DNA of 64,000 nt from an uncultured Oscillospiraceae bacterium (lineage in GTDB: Bacteria > Bacillota > Clostridia > Oscillospirales > Oscillospiraceae): assembly GCA_934597345.1 (NCBI GenBank), contig CAKTRJ010000007.1, positions 1 through 64,000 on the forward strand, read 5' to 3'. Of the stretch, positions 1-7,871 are shown piece after piece; position 1 is the first letter of the stretch, and each line of letters opens with the position of its first letter. Below the pieces are notes generated by a model that was not told the origin of the DNA, made no database searches, and worked only from the letters and a program-made list of their open reading frames with translations. The translations under genes and the position numbers were made by a program.

Positions 1-73
1 GGCGTAGCTCATCTGGTAGAGCGCGACCTTGCCAAGGTCGAGGTAGCGAGTTCGAGCCTCGTCGCCCGCTCCA
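1..73 (+). tRNA. tRNA-Gly (anticodon GCC), 5' end cut by the window edge
   Basis: The D arm, the anticodon arm (stem CGACC/GGTCG, loop TTGCCAA, anticodon GCC), the T arm with TTCGAGC and an encoded CCA at 71-73 are all visible. The 3' acceptor strand CGCCCGC (63-69) pairs with GGCG at 1-4, so three 5' bases lie outside the window. The GCC anticodon reads GGC/GGT glycine codons. Confidence 0.95.
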
Positions 74-75
74 AA

Positions 76-105
76 AAACACCACCCAATCGGGTGGTGTT
101 TTTTT
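76..105 (+). terminator. Rho-independent terminator after tRNA-Gly
   Basis: An eight-base stem CACCACCC (79-86) / GGGTGGTG (91-98) with a four-base loop is preceded by A residues and followed by seven T residues. Confidence 0.9.
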
Positions 106-263
106 GCGGTCGACTCGGCGACGGCCCGCGTTGCACCAGCCGCCCGGCGGTCACGTTCGTGCCCGCCAAACGGGGTGCTGCCTTGAAAGCGACTTGCTGC
201 ATCCGCCGCAGGCAGCGCTTCGCCGCTTCTTGCCCTCGTCGTGTCAGCCAATGCCCGCTCCCC

Positions 264-293
264 TTGCGTTTTCCCCTCCCTCTGTGCTATGAT
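264..293 (+). promoter_or_regulatory. Putative sigma-A promoter for the DUF3786 gene
   Basis: TTGCGT (264-269) and TATGAT (288-293) are separated by 18 bases and lie 30 bases before the start codon. The -35 match is weak. Confidence 0.45.
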
Positions 294-323
294 GGTACTA
301 TCATCAACATCAGGAGGTGCCCC

Positions 324-938
324 ATGACATCCCTATCCAACTATGACAAGGCTCGTGACGCCACGGCGGCGGCCTTTCTGCGGTACGATCAGGCGCAGAT
401 GATCCGCAAATTTGGTCTCGCCCACGACGAGGAAGCCCTTTACATCACCTTTGTGGACCGCGATTACCGCGTGGATCGCAAAACCGGTGCGGTGACCTGG
501 GCCGCGGATGCCGCCCGCATTGCCAGCTATAACGAAGCCATGTCCATTTACGATGTACTGTGTGATTCCAAGCCCCTGTGCCATCTGTCCCACGAATGGG
601 TCAACGTGGCCAGTCTGTGTTCCATTCAGGGCGGCACACTGGCCAAGGACGGCGACTTCTTCAAAAACTCCTGCGCCCAGTTCGCCGGAGACGTCGCCGC
701 GCTGGCACGCGCCTGCCGGCGGCTCCACGGGATCCCCCAACCCAAAGGGGACGTGGCCTATCAGCTGGCGCTGTTCCCCTTCCTGCCGCTGATCCTGCGG
801 TTCTGGGAGGCAGACGAAGACTTCCCCGCCAGCATGCAGGTGCTGGTGGACCGGAACACACTAGACTATCTGCATTATGAGACGCTGATGCTTGCCCTCT
901 CCCACCTGATGATCCGCCTGCGGGAGGAAAGCATATAA
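324..938 (+). CDS. DUF3786 domain protein
   Basis: The 204-residue soluble protein matches the general pattern of DUF3786 proteins, which are widespread in clostridia and have no settled function. It has an early Tyr-Asp, a central section rich in Cys and Trp-Val, and a C-terminal helix after the Phe-Pro-Phe-Leu-Pro stretch. ATG 324 is chosen because CAGGAGG lies seven bases upstream; the open frame extends further upstream but without a ribosome site. It has its own promoter and meets the shikimate operon tail to tail at a shared terminator. The family call is from recalled sequence style, not a search. Confidence 0.7.
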   Translation: MTSLSNYDKARDATAAAFLRYDQAQMIRKFGLAHDEEALYITFVDRDYRVDRKTGAVTWAADAARIASYNEAMSIYDVLCDSKPLCHLSHEWVNVASLCSIQGGTLAKDGDFFKNSCAQFAGDVAALARACRRLHGIPQPKGDVAYQLALFPFLPLILRFWEADEDFPASMQVLVDRNTLDYLHYETLMLALSHLMIRLREESI

Positions 939-944
939 CGAAAA

Positions 945-973
945 ACGGCTGACAGCCCTCCGCTGTCAGCCGT
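945..973. terminator. Bidirectional terminator between DUF3786 gene and aro operon
   Basis: The 11-bp stem ACGGCTGACAG (945-955) / CTGTCAGCCGT (963-973) has a seven-base loop. A residues before it give a T run on the minus strand, so it mainly ends the leftward aro operon. It can also serve the rightward gene. Confidence 0.85.
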
Positions 974-976
974 TCC

Positions 977-1711
977 TTATTTTATAAACCGTTCAAAGGC
1001 CAGCTCCGCCTGGGCATGGAGCAGCGCCAGCCCGCCGATGACCGGCAGGCACCGCTCCTGCGCCGCCGTCAGCAGCGCCGTCTCACGGGGCTGGTACACC
1101 AGATCGTAGACCCAGCCATGGCAGCCCTCCAGAAAGCGAAAGTCCGCGAACTCCGCTTTTCCCGTCATGCCCAGTGGCGTGGCGTTCACCAGCAGATCGC
1201 ACTCCCCTGCCAGCACAGGCAGCTCCCGCCACAGGTGAGCATCCACATCCCATCCCACCGTCTTTTCCGGATGGCGGCAGCAGATGGACACCGCCGCACC
1301 AGCACGCACCAGCGCCCGGCTCACTGCCGAGGCCGCGCCGCCGCTGCCCAGCACCAGCACCCGCTTTCCCGCCGCCGGAAACGGCAGCGACGCCACGAAG
1401 CCCGGCCCGTCGGTATTATAGCCGGTGGCCCGGCCCTGCCGCACCACAACGGTATTCACGGCGTTCATAGCCGCCGCGTCCTCCTCCACCGCGTCCAACA
1501 GCGGCAGGATGGTCTGCTTATGGGGCATGGTCACATTGAAGCCGTCGTAAGTGCCTTGCTTGGCCCTTTCCACGAAGGCGGCCAGTTCCCCCTCCCGGAC
1601 GGTCACCGTCTCATAGCTGCCTGCCAGTCCCCGCTGCCGCAGCAGCGCCGTATGGATGGACGGCGACAGACTGTGGGCCACCGGATCGCCGATCACGCAA
1701 AGTCTGAACAT
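977..1711 (-). CDS. aroE: Shikimate dehydrogenase
   Basis: AroE reduces 3-dehydroshikimate to shikimate with NADPH. The 244-residue protein has the substrate-binding N-terminal motif VIGDPVAHSLSPSIH (6-20), the catalytic lysine in NVTMPHK (about 59-65), a Rossmann loop VLVLGSGGAASAV (about 118-130) and the C-terminal GLALLHAQAELAFE helix. It is somewhat shorter than the usual 270-285 residues, the shortening lying in the nucleotide-binding half. It is the last gene of the aro operon, four bases after the EamA transporter, and ends at the shared terminator. Confidence 0.95.
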   Translation of the reverse strand: MFRLCVIGDPVAHSLSPSIHTALLRQRGLAGSYETVTVREGELAAFVERAKQGTYDGFNVTMPHKQTILPLLDAVEEDAAAMNAVNTVVVRQGRATGYNTDGPGFVASLPFPAAGKRVLVLGSGGAASAVSRALVRAGAAVSICCRHPEKTVGWDVDAHLWRELPVLAGECDLLVNATPLGMTGKAEFADFRFLEGCHGWVYDLVYQPRETALLTAAQERCLPVIGGLALLHAQAELAFERFIK

Positions 1712-1715
1712 ACTC

Positions 1716-2618
1716 TCACGCTCCCTGTTTCGTCACTTCCCGCACGCCCACCAGCACCAGCACAGCGCCCAGCAGCATCACCCAGGTAAAGGGTTCCCGC
1801 AGGAACACCACACCGGAAAAGGCGGAGACCACTGTGTTGATGTTTCCGATGGCCGACATCTTGGTGACGCTGATGCGCCCCGCGCCATAGTTCACCAGCA
1901 TGTTGGCGGCGATGGAGCAGAACACGCTCAGCAGCACCACCACAGCAACGAACAGCGGCTGATGCAGCGGCTGGGCGTAGGCGCTCAGATTGCCCTTACA
2001 TTCCACCAGCGCCGCGCCCGTAAAGAATACCGAGCAGCTCAGCAGCAGGACATAGGTGCGCTCGTAGGGTGAAAACTCCGCCGCGGTACGGTTGGCCACC
2101 TTAAAATAGCCGGTGCAGACGCTGTATCCCAGCAGGAACGGCACGCCGATCCACGTCACCACGCCGATTTCCTTCCCCGCCGCCGCCAGCAGGATCATAC
2201 CCGCCACCGGAAGCAGCGAAAACATCGCCTGCCGCCGGGTGGGATATTCCCGCAGCAGCAGCGCCGCCAGCGCCATGGCCACGATGGGCGACAGGGCCGA
2301 CACCACGCCGGTGACGGTGGCGTTGGTGAAGTAAATGGCGTAGCTTTCAAACACGAAGCACAGCGGCTCCAGTATGCCCAGCACCAGCAGCGGCCGCAGC
2401 TTCCTGCCCCGCAGACGGAGCTTTTCCTTTCCCAGCAGCAGCGGCACATTCAGCAGCACAAAGGCCAGCAGAAAGCGGACGCTCAGCAGCACCATGGGGC
2501 TGGCGTACCGCTGGCCCACACGGGTCAGCAGCAGGCTGAAGCCCCAGATGGTAAAGCCCGCCACGGGAAACAGCACCGCCCAGTCTGGCGCTTTTCGCCG
2601 CTTCATCTCCACGCTCAT
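1716..2618 (-). CDS. EamA-family (DMT) membrane transporter inside the shikimate operon
   Basis: The 300-residue protein has about ten hydrophobic segments arranged as two EamA repeats, as in drug/metabolite exporters. The start at 2618 follows GGAGG and overlaps the aroQ stop codon by four bases, so the two are translationally coupled. Four bases separate it from aroE. Position within a biosynthetic operon suggests transport of an aromatic intermediate or product, but the substrate cannot be read from the sequence. Confidence 0.85.
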   Translation of the reverse strand: MSVEMKRRKAPDWAVLFPVAGFTIWGFSLLLTRVGQRYASPMVLLSVRFLLAFVLLNVPLLLGKEKLRLRGRKLRPLLVLGILEPLCFVFESYAIYFTNATVTGVVSALSPIVAMALAALLLREYPTRRQAMFSLLPVAGMILLAAAGKEIGVVTWIGVPFLLGYSVCTGYFKVANRTAAEFSPYERTYVLLLSCSVFFTGAALVECKGNLSAYAQPLHQPLFVAVVVLLSVFCSIAANMLVNYGAGRISVTKMSAIGNINTVVSAFSGVVFLREPFTWVMLLGAVLVLVGVREVTKQGA

Positions 2619-3046
2619 CCTCTGTCCTCCAGCACGTCCATGGCCCGCAGATAGCCGTCAAAGCCCAGTCCGGCAATGATTTTCACACAGGCCGGGGCCG
2701 TCACCGACACATGCCGCCACGGCTCACGGGTATTGATGTCGCTGATATGCACCTCCACCGCCGGTACGTCCACCGAGCGCAGCGCGTCGTGGATGGCGTA
2801 GCTGTAATGGGCGTAGGCGCCGGGGTTGATGACGATACCCCGGGTGCCGTCCTCCCCCGCCAGCTGGATGGCGTCGATCAGCGCGCCCTCATGATTGGAC
2901 TGCACGAACCGCACCTGATGGCCGCGGGCCGCGGCGTAGTCCGCGATCCTGCGGCACAGACCGGCATAGGTCTCATGGCCGTAAATATCCGGCTCCCGCT
3001 TCCCCAACAGGTTCAGGTTGGGGCCGTTGATGATCAAAAGCTTCAT
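2615..3046 (-). CDS. aroQ: Type II 3-dehydroquinate dehydratase
   Basis: AroQ converts 3-dehydroquinate to 3-dehydroshikimate in the third shikimate step. The 143-residue protein shows INGPNLNLLGKREPDIYG (5-22) with the catalytic tyrosine, SNHEGALID, INPGAYAHYSYAIHDAL and the VEVHISDINTREPWR motif, all diagnostic of the small dodecameric type II enzymes. ATG 3046 follows GGAGG and overlaps the aroK stop codon. Type II replaces the type I AroD enzyme in this operon. Confidence 0.97.
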   Translation of the reverse strand: MKLLIINGPNLNLLGKREPDIYGHETYAGLCRRIADYAAARGHQVRFVQSNHEGALIDAIQLAGEDGTRGIVINPGAYAHYSYAIHDALRSVDVPAVEVHISDINTREPWRHVSVTAPACVKIIAGLGFDGYLRAMDVLEDRG

Positions 3047-3534
3047 AGTTTCCTCCACAGCTCCGCGATCTGCTCCGCCAGCTGTTCCGCTGTGCCGTCG
3101 CCTACCGCCGCGTCGGCGCAGTCCAGATACCAGCTCCGCCGCTGCGCCGCCAGCTGCGCCAGCGTATGCGTCCGCAGCAGAGGCCGCTCCCGATTGCCCA
3201 CGCGCAGGTCGATATCGCGGATATCACGATCCAGAAATACCACAAACCCGGAGCTTTTCAGCAATTTCCGGTTTCCCTCCGCCACGACGGCGCCGCCGCC
3301 GGTGGCGATCACCTGCCGCGGCCCGGCACACAGCTCCGCCAGCAGGCGGCTCTCCAACGCCCGGAACCACGGCTCTCCCTTTTCCGCGAAGATAGCCGGG
3401 ATGGTCATGCCCGCCGCCTGCTGGATCAGATCGTCACAGTCGGCAAAGGGCAGGCCCAGCCGCTCCGCCAGCAGGCCGCCCACGGTGGTCTTTCCGCTGC
3501 CGGGCAGGCCGATGAGGATCAGCTTCCGCTTCAT
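3043..3534 (-). CDS. aroK: Shikimate kinase
   Basis: AroK phosphorylates shikimate at the 3-hydroxyl using ATP. The 163-residue P-loop protein has Walker A GLPGSGKTT (9-17), the shikimate-binding DCDDLI (about 32-37), ATGGGAVV and the lid arginine in RNRERPLL-like GNRERPLL. Four-base overlaps couple it to aroC upstream and aroQ downstream. Confidence 0.96.
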   Translation of the reverse strand: MKRKLILIGLPGSGKTTVGGLLAERLGLPFADCDDLIQQAAGMTIPAIFAEKGEPWFRALESRLLAELCAGPRQVIATGGGAVVAEGNRKLLKSSGFVVFLDRDIRDIDLRVGNRERPLLRTHTLAQLAAQRRSWYLDCADAAVGDGTAEQLAEQIAELWRKL

Positions 3535-4739
3535 TGCTCCACCTCGCGGGTCTGGGCCATGATGGCCGTGAACACCGCCTCAATGGCGTCGTGGTAGGCG
3601 GGCGACATGTCGCCCCGGCTTTGCAGCACCTGCTTCTCCCGTTCCGGATCCCGGATCGGCTGGCCATTTTCCCGCTTGATCTTCCCGATCCTCTGCCCCA
3701 CCAGAAACCGCTCCGTCAATAGCCGAACGATCTCCCCGTCGATCCTGTCCAGCTCCTGACGGCAGCCCGTCAGGCCCTCCGCCGGTTCCTCCTGCCACAG
3801 CTGGCAGATGGCCAGTGCGGCGGCAGCCTCAACAATGGGAGCTGCCCGCAGGACGATGCAGCTGTCGTGCCGTCCCGCGGCGGACAGCGTCACGTTCACC
3901 ATCCGGGCCATGTCCACGGTGTTCTGCTCCTTTGCAATGGTGGGCGTTGGCTTGAAGGTAACGGTAAAAGTCACAGGCATACCGTTGGTAATGCCGCCGT
4001 TTATGCCGCCGTTATGGTTGGTCTCCGTCCACACGGCTTTCCCGTCGGTACGCAAGGGATCATTGGCCTGGCTACCCCGCAGGGCGGCAAAGCCCTCCCC
4101 TTCGCCGAAGCCCACCGCCTTGACGGCGGGGATGGCGAACACATGGCGGGCGATCTCGCTCTCCACCGCGTCCCGCCAGTCAGGGCCGCCGATACCCGCC
4201 GGAAGGCCGGTGACGGCGCAGGCGATCTGTCCGCCCACGCTGTCGCCCTCCGCCTTTGCTTCGGCGGCGCGGCGGTGCAGCGCCTCCTCGTCCACGATAT
4301 GGGCAGAAATGGCAACACCACGAGCTGACAGCGCCGTTTTTGCGATGCTGCCCGCCGCCACCAGCGGCGCGGTGAGCCGTCCGGAGAAGTGTCCGCCGCC
4401 CCGATAGTCCTGAAAGCCCTTAGCCTTTACATGGGCGGTATAATCCGCGTGGCCGGGCCGGGCCACCGTGCGCAGGGCATCATAATCGCCGCTGCGGACA
4501 TCCCGGTTGGGGATCGCCATCACCAACGGCATGCCGGTGGTGTACCCCTGGAACACGCCGGAGAGAAACTGCACCTGATCTGTCTCCCGCCGGGCGGTGG
4601 ACAGTTGGCCGTTGGGGCTTCGGCGCAGCAGCTCCCGCTCCATTTGCAGCCTGTCCACCGGAAGGCCCGCCGGGACGTGCCGCAGCAGCACGCCCACCAC
4701 GGGGCCGTGAGACTCCCCGAACAGCGTATAGTCCAACAT
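3531..4739 (-). CDS. aroC: Chorismate synthase fused to an AroQ-class chorismate mutase domain
   Basis: Residues 1 to about 318 are chorismate synthase, which makes chorismate from EPSP with reduced FMN. It shows GESHG near the start, ARPGHADYT, FSGRLTA and the NHNGGINGGITNGMP block. From about residue 323 to 402 there is a second domain with the AroQ-class mutase pattern: LDRIDGEIVRLLTERF, then GKIKRENGQPIRDPEREKQVL. It retains the Arg, Lys, Asp-Pro-x-Arg-Glu positions used to bind prephenate. The fusion would convert chorismate to prephenate directly, toward Phe and Tyr. ATG 4739 follows GGAGG. No stop or frameshift separates the domains. Confidence 0.92.
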   Translation of the reverse strand: MLDYTLFGESHGPVVGVLLRHVPAGLPVDRLQMERELLRRSPNGQLSTARRETDQVQFLSGVFQGYTTGMPLVMAIPNRDVRSGDYDALRTVARPGHADYTAHVKAKGFQDYRGGGHFSGRLTAPLVAAGSIAKTALSARGVAISAHIVDEEALHRRAAEAKAEGDSVGGQIACAVTGLPAGIGGPDWRDAVESEIARHVFAIPAVKAVGFGEGEGFAALRGSQANDPLRTDGKAVWTETNHNGGINGGITNGMPVTFTVTFKPTPTIAKEQNTVDMARMVNVTLSAAGRHDSCIVLRAAPIVEAAAALAICQLWQEEPAEGLTGCRQELDRIDGEIVRLLTERFLVGQRIGKIKRENGQPIRDPEREKQVLQSRGDMSPAYHDAIEAVFTAIMAQTREVEQ

Positions 4740-4753
4740 GATCTATCCTCCAC

Positions 4754-5881
4754 TTATTCCGTCAATTCTTCCGCTTTTCCACCCAAGGCGGCGTAATCCC
4801 GCCAGAACCCCTCATAGGACTTCGACACGCAGTCTCCGCCCCGCAGCGTCACCGGCTCCGCGCAGAACAGCGCCCCGCAGGCGCACAGCATGGCGATGCG
4901 GTGGTCGCCGAAGGCGTCCACCGTCACGCCGCCCCGCAGCGGCGTCCCCCCGGTGACGGTCAAACCGTCCGGCTGCTCCCGCACCTCCGCGCCCAGCGCC
5001 GACAGCACGGCAGCGGTGGTACGGAGCCGGTCGCTCTCCTTGCGGCGCAGGAACGCGCCGCCGGTAAATCGGGTGATCTGGGGCGTCATGGCCGCCAGCA
5101 GCGCCAGCGTCGGCAGCAGATCCGGCGTTTGCGATACGTCCGCCGTCTCCGGCAGACGCTGTAAGTAATCCACAATGGCCCGGTCGCTCTGGCGGCTCTC
5201 TGGCGAAAGCCCTTCTACCGTGATGCCGCCCCCTTGCAGGGCGTCGACCGTCAGCCACCAGCCCGCCGCCGACCAGTCCCCCTCGATGGGGTCGTCATCA
5301 GCCCGGAAGCTCTGGGGCGCGGGGATGCGCCAGCCGTCCGCCGTCTCCTCCGCGGTCACACCGTGGCGGCGCAGGGCGTCCAGCGTCATGTCCACATAGG
5401 GCCGGGACACCAGCGGCGTGGTCAGCACCAGCCGCGACGGCGCGTCCAGCAACGGCAGCGCCATCAAAAGGGCGCTGACGGTCTGGGAGGTCTCATCCCC
5501 CCGCAGGGCATACCGTCCCGGCGTCAGCGGCGCAGCGGCACGATAGCCCCGCTCCGTCCGCTCCACCGGATAGGGCGCGGACAGGGGCCGCTCCAGCAGC
5601 CGTGGAGTGCCCGCAAAGAGCGTGTCCCTCCGCCCCAGTGCCATGGCCAGCGGCAGCAGAAACCGCAGCGTAGCGCCGGAGTCGCCGCAGTCGATCAGCG
5701 GTGCGCCGCTTTCCAGCGCCCGTAACCCCGCCAGCGTATGCTTCACATCGTCGCCGGATACCCGCTCTGGAAGAGGCTGCCCCGCCAGAAAGCGGCAGAT
5801 CAGCGCCCTGTGCCACGCGCTTTTGCTGGGCGGCGCGGTGACCGTGCCCGCCAGGCGGGCGGGGTACAGCCGCCGGGTCAT
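4754..5881 (-). CDS. aroA: 3-phosphoshikimate 1-carboxyvinyltransferase (EPSP synthase)
   Basis: AroA joins shikimate-3-phosphate and PEP. The 375-residue protein begins with the substrate-binding PPSKSAWHRAL (17-27), carries CGDSGATLRFLLP in the first globular domain and FLRRKESDRL plus AFGDHRIAMLCA in the second. It is about 50 residues shorter than the usual 425-430 residues, distributed over loops rather than at a missing motif. Its ATG overlaps the aroB stop codon by four bases. Confidence 0.95.
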   Translation of the reverse strand: MTRRLYPARLAGTVTAPPSKSAWHRALICRFLAGQPLPERVSGDDVKHTLAGLRALESGAPLIDCGDSGATLRFLLPLAMALGRRDTLFAGTPRLLERPLSAPYPVERTERGYRAAAPLTPGRYALRGDETSQTVSALLMALPLLDAPSRLVLTTPLVSRPYVDMTLDALRRHGVTAEETADGWRIPAPQSFRADDDPIEGDWSAAGWWLTVDALQGGGITVEGLSPESRQSDRAIVDYLQRLPETADVSQTPDLLPTLALLAAMTPQITRFTGGAFLRRKESDRLRTTAAVLSALGAEVREQPDGLTVTGGTPLRGGVTVDAFGDHRIAMLCACGALFCAEPVTLRGGDCVSKSYEGFWRDYAALGGKAEELTE

Positions 5882-6915
5882 CGTGCCGCCTCCAGCAGCG
5901 CGGCAAGATGTACGTCCTCCACACAGGCGTCGCCCGCCGCCCGCAGTAATACGGCGTGAAGAGTTTCCCCCTCCCGCTTCTTATCCTGTTTCATATAGCC
6001 CGCCAGCTCCTCCGCCGCCACCGGCAAAGACGCAGGCAGCCCCCAGCGCTCCAGCAGCGCCAGCAGACGGTGATAGGCCTCCGATACCGCGTCGCCCCGG
6101 CGCAGCTGCCAGCGCAGCATGGCCGCCATACCGGCGGCCACCGCCTCGCCGTGGGTATAGGCCCCGTAGCCGCCCGCCGCCTCATAGGCGTGACCGAAGG
6201 TGTGGCCGAAGTTCAGCAGGCGGCGTGCGCCGGTATCCCGCTCGTCGGCGGCCACCAGCGCCGCCTTTACCCGCAGGCATCGGGCGATGATGTCCGTCCA
6301 TTCCGGCGCGTCGGTCTCCAGCAGTTCCAGCAGCGCGATGTCGCGGATGAAGCCGTATTTGATGACCTCCGCCATGCCGCTGCGCAGCTGGCGCTCCGGC
6401 AGCGTGGCAAGGCAGTCCGGATCCACGATCACCAGCGACGGCTGGTAGAACGCCCCCAGCTGGTTCTTCCCCTCCGGAAGATCCACCGCCGTCTTGCCGC
6501 CCACGGCGCTGTCCACCTGGGCCAGCAGGGTGGTGGGAATCTGCACCAGCGGCATGCCCCGCTGATAGCAGGCGGCGGCAAAGCCCGCCAGATCGCCGGT
6601 AACGCCGCCGCCCAGCGCCAGCACGCCGTCGGCGCGGGTAAAGCCCCGCTGCGCCAGCTGGCGGCAAAGGGTGAGCCACGTCTCCGGCGTCTTGTGTTCC
6701 TCCCCCGCCGGGAAGGTCAGCAGCTCGCCGGTAAGGCCCGCGGCGCGCAGGTTGTCCAGCAGCGTGCCGCCGTACAGCGCCGCCACTGTATCGTCCGCCG
6801 CCACCGCCCAGCGGCGGCAGGGCAGCGCGGACAGCAGCGCCCCGGTCTGCCGCAGCAGGCCGGGCTGGATATGAACACAGTAGCTGCCCGCAGGCAGCGG
6901 CACGGTCACGGTCAT
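5878..6915 (-). CDS. aroB: 3-dehydroquinate synthase
   Basis: AroB cyclises DAHP to 3-dehydroquinate using NAD and a divalent metal. The 345-residue protein shows GGGVTGDLAGFAAACYQRGMP, PTTLLAQVDSAVGGKTAVDLP, KNQLGAFYQP and the metal-ligand region LNFGHTFGHAYEA followed by HGEAVAAGM. The start at 6915 is chosen over an upstream in-frame ATG because TTTCGGAGG lies just before it and the upstream frame contains the promoter. It is the first gene of the operon; DAHP synthase is not in the window. Confidence 0.96.
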   Translation of the reverse strand: MTVTVPLPAGSYCVHIQPGLLRQTGALLSALPCRRWAVAADDTVAALYGGTLLDNLRAAGLTGELLTFPAGEEHKTPETWLTLCRQLAQRGFTRADGVLALGGGVTGDLAGFAAACYQRGMPLVQIPTTLLAQVDSAVGGKTAVDLPEGKNQLGAFYQPSLVIVDPDCLATLPERQLRSGMAEVIKYGFIRDIALLELLETDAPEWTDIIARCLRVKAALVAADERDTGARRLLNFGHTFGHAYEAAGGYGAYTHGEAVAAGMAAMLRWQLRRGDAVSEAYHRLLALLERWGLPASLPVAAEELAGYMKQDKKREGETLHAVLLRAAGDACVEDVHLAALLEAAR

Positions 6916-6944
6916 GGAGCGCCTCCGAAATTTATGTTTTCCCC

Positions 6945-6973
6945 ATTTTATCGCACTTTTCCGCCGTTGTAAA
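6945..6973 (-). promoter_or_regulatory. Sigma-A promoter of the aro operon
   Basis: On the minus strand TTTACA (6973-6968) and TAAAAT (6950-6945) are 17 bases apart, about 30 bases before the aroB start. Confidence 0.75.
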
Positions 6974-7035
6974 GTATCGGTAAAGGCGCGGTGATTTTTT
7001 TGCCGCAAAAGCAAAATTGTATCCCCCCACCCGGC

Positions 7036-7064
7036 TTGCGGGCGGTTTTGGCGTCCCGTATAAT
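7036..7064 (+). promoter_or_regulatory. Putative promoter of the methyltransferase/ABC importer operon
   Basis: A perfect TATAAT (7059-7064) lies 35 bases before the first start codon. The spaced -35 is TTGCGG (7036-7041), 17 bases upstream, a partial match, which may mean an activator or a regulated promoter. It is back to back with the aro promoter. Confidence 0.6.
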
Positions 7065-7099
7065 GATACCATCGAAAACATGAGCGGAGGTAACCGCAT

Positions 7100-7858
7100 A
7101 TGGCAGAGCTGCTTCACTCCATCGGACAATACTGGACGCGCCGCGCCCCCTCCTATACGGACGTGATCAAGAAGAATCTGGCGGATGGCTGGGATCAGGT
7201 GTGGGCCGACGAGCTGATCTCCCACTTCCCCGACGGCGGCGACCGCCCGCTGCGGGTGCTGGACATCGGCACCGGGCCGGGCTTTTACGCCATCATTCTG
7301 GCCCGCCGCGGCTATGAGGTCACCGCCGTGGACTATTCCGAGGGTATGCTGCGGGAGGCAAGGCGCAACGCAGGCGCACTGGCGGACAAGATCCGCTTCG
7401 TCCGGATGGATGCCCAGAGGCTGGCCTTTGCCGACGGCAGCTTTGACGCCATCGTCACCCGCAACCTCACATGGAACCTGCCCGATCCGGCAGGCGCCTA
7501 CCGGGAGTGGATGCGTGTGCTGCGGCCCGGCGGCGCGCTGGTGAACTTCGACGCCAACTGGTACGCCTACCTCTTCAACGAGGACAAGCAGCAGGAGTAC
7601 CAGCGTGACCGGGCCAACGCCCGGCTGGCAGGCGTGGAGGATCACGAGGCCTACGCCGAGACCGACATGATGGAGGGCATCTCCCGGATGCTGCCCATGG
7701 GCCGCCTGCGCCGTCCCCAGTGGGACATGGACACCCTGAACGCGCTGGGCTTTTCCGCCGTGAACGCCGACACCTCCGTGGGCAAGCGGCTGTGGAACCC
7801 GGAGGAGAAGATCAACTACGCCTCGACCCCCGGCTTTATGGTCTGGGCCACGAAATAA
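7100..7858 (+). CDS. Class I SAM-dependent methyltransferase, paralogue 1, upstream of the importer
   Basis: The 252-residue protein carries the SAM-binding motif VLDIGTGPGFYAIILA (53-68), the acidic motif II in TAVDYSEGM, and the post-motif RNLTWNLPDPAGAYREWMRV then LRPGGALVNFDANW. The same unusual Trp-x-Leu-Pro-Asp / FDAN-Tyr-or-Trp pattern occurs in the gene at 12781, so the two are paralogues bracketing one importer. GGAGG precedes the start and 13 bases separate it from the binding protein. The methyl acceptor is unknown; the operon suggests that the transported ligand or a metal chelator is methylated. Confidence 0.85.
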   Translation: MAELLHSIGQYWTRRAPSYTDVIKKNLADGWDQVWADELISHFPDGGDRPLRVLDIGTGPGFYAIILARRGYEVTAVDYSEGMLREARRNAGALADKIRFVRMDAQRLAFADGSFDAIVTRNLTWNLPDPAGAYREWMRVLRPGGALVNFDANWYAYLFNEDKQQEYQRDRANARLAGVEDHEAYAETDMMEGISRMLPMGRLRRPQWDMDTLNALGFSAVNADTSVGKRLWNPEEKINYASTPGFMVWATK

Positions 7859-7871
7859 AGAGGAACTGCTT

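Noticed and set aside
3531..4739. Two separate genes for chorismate synthase and mutase joined by an error
   Set aside because: There is a continuous frame through a short linker, coupled starts and stops on both sides and no internal ribosome site, so a true fusion is more likely.
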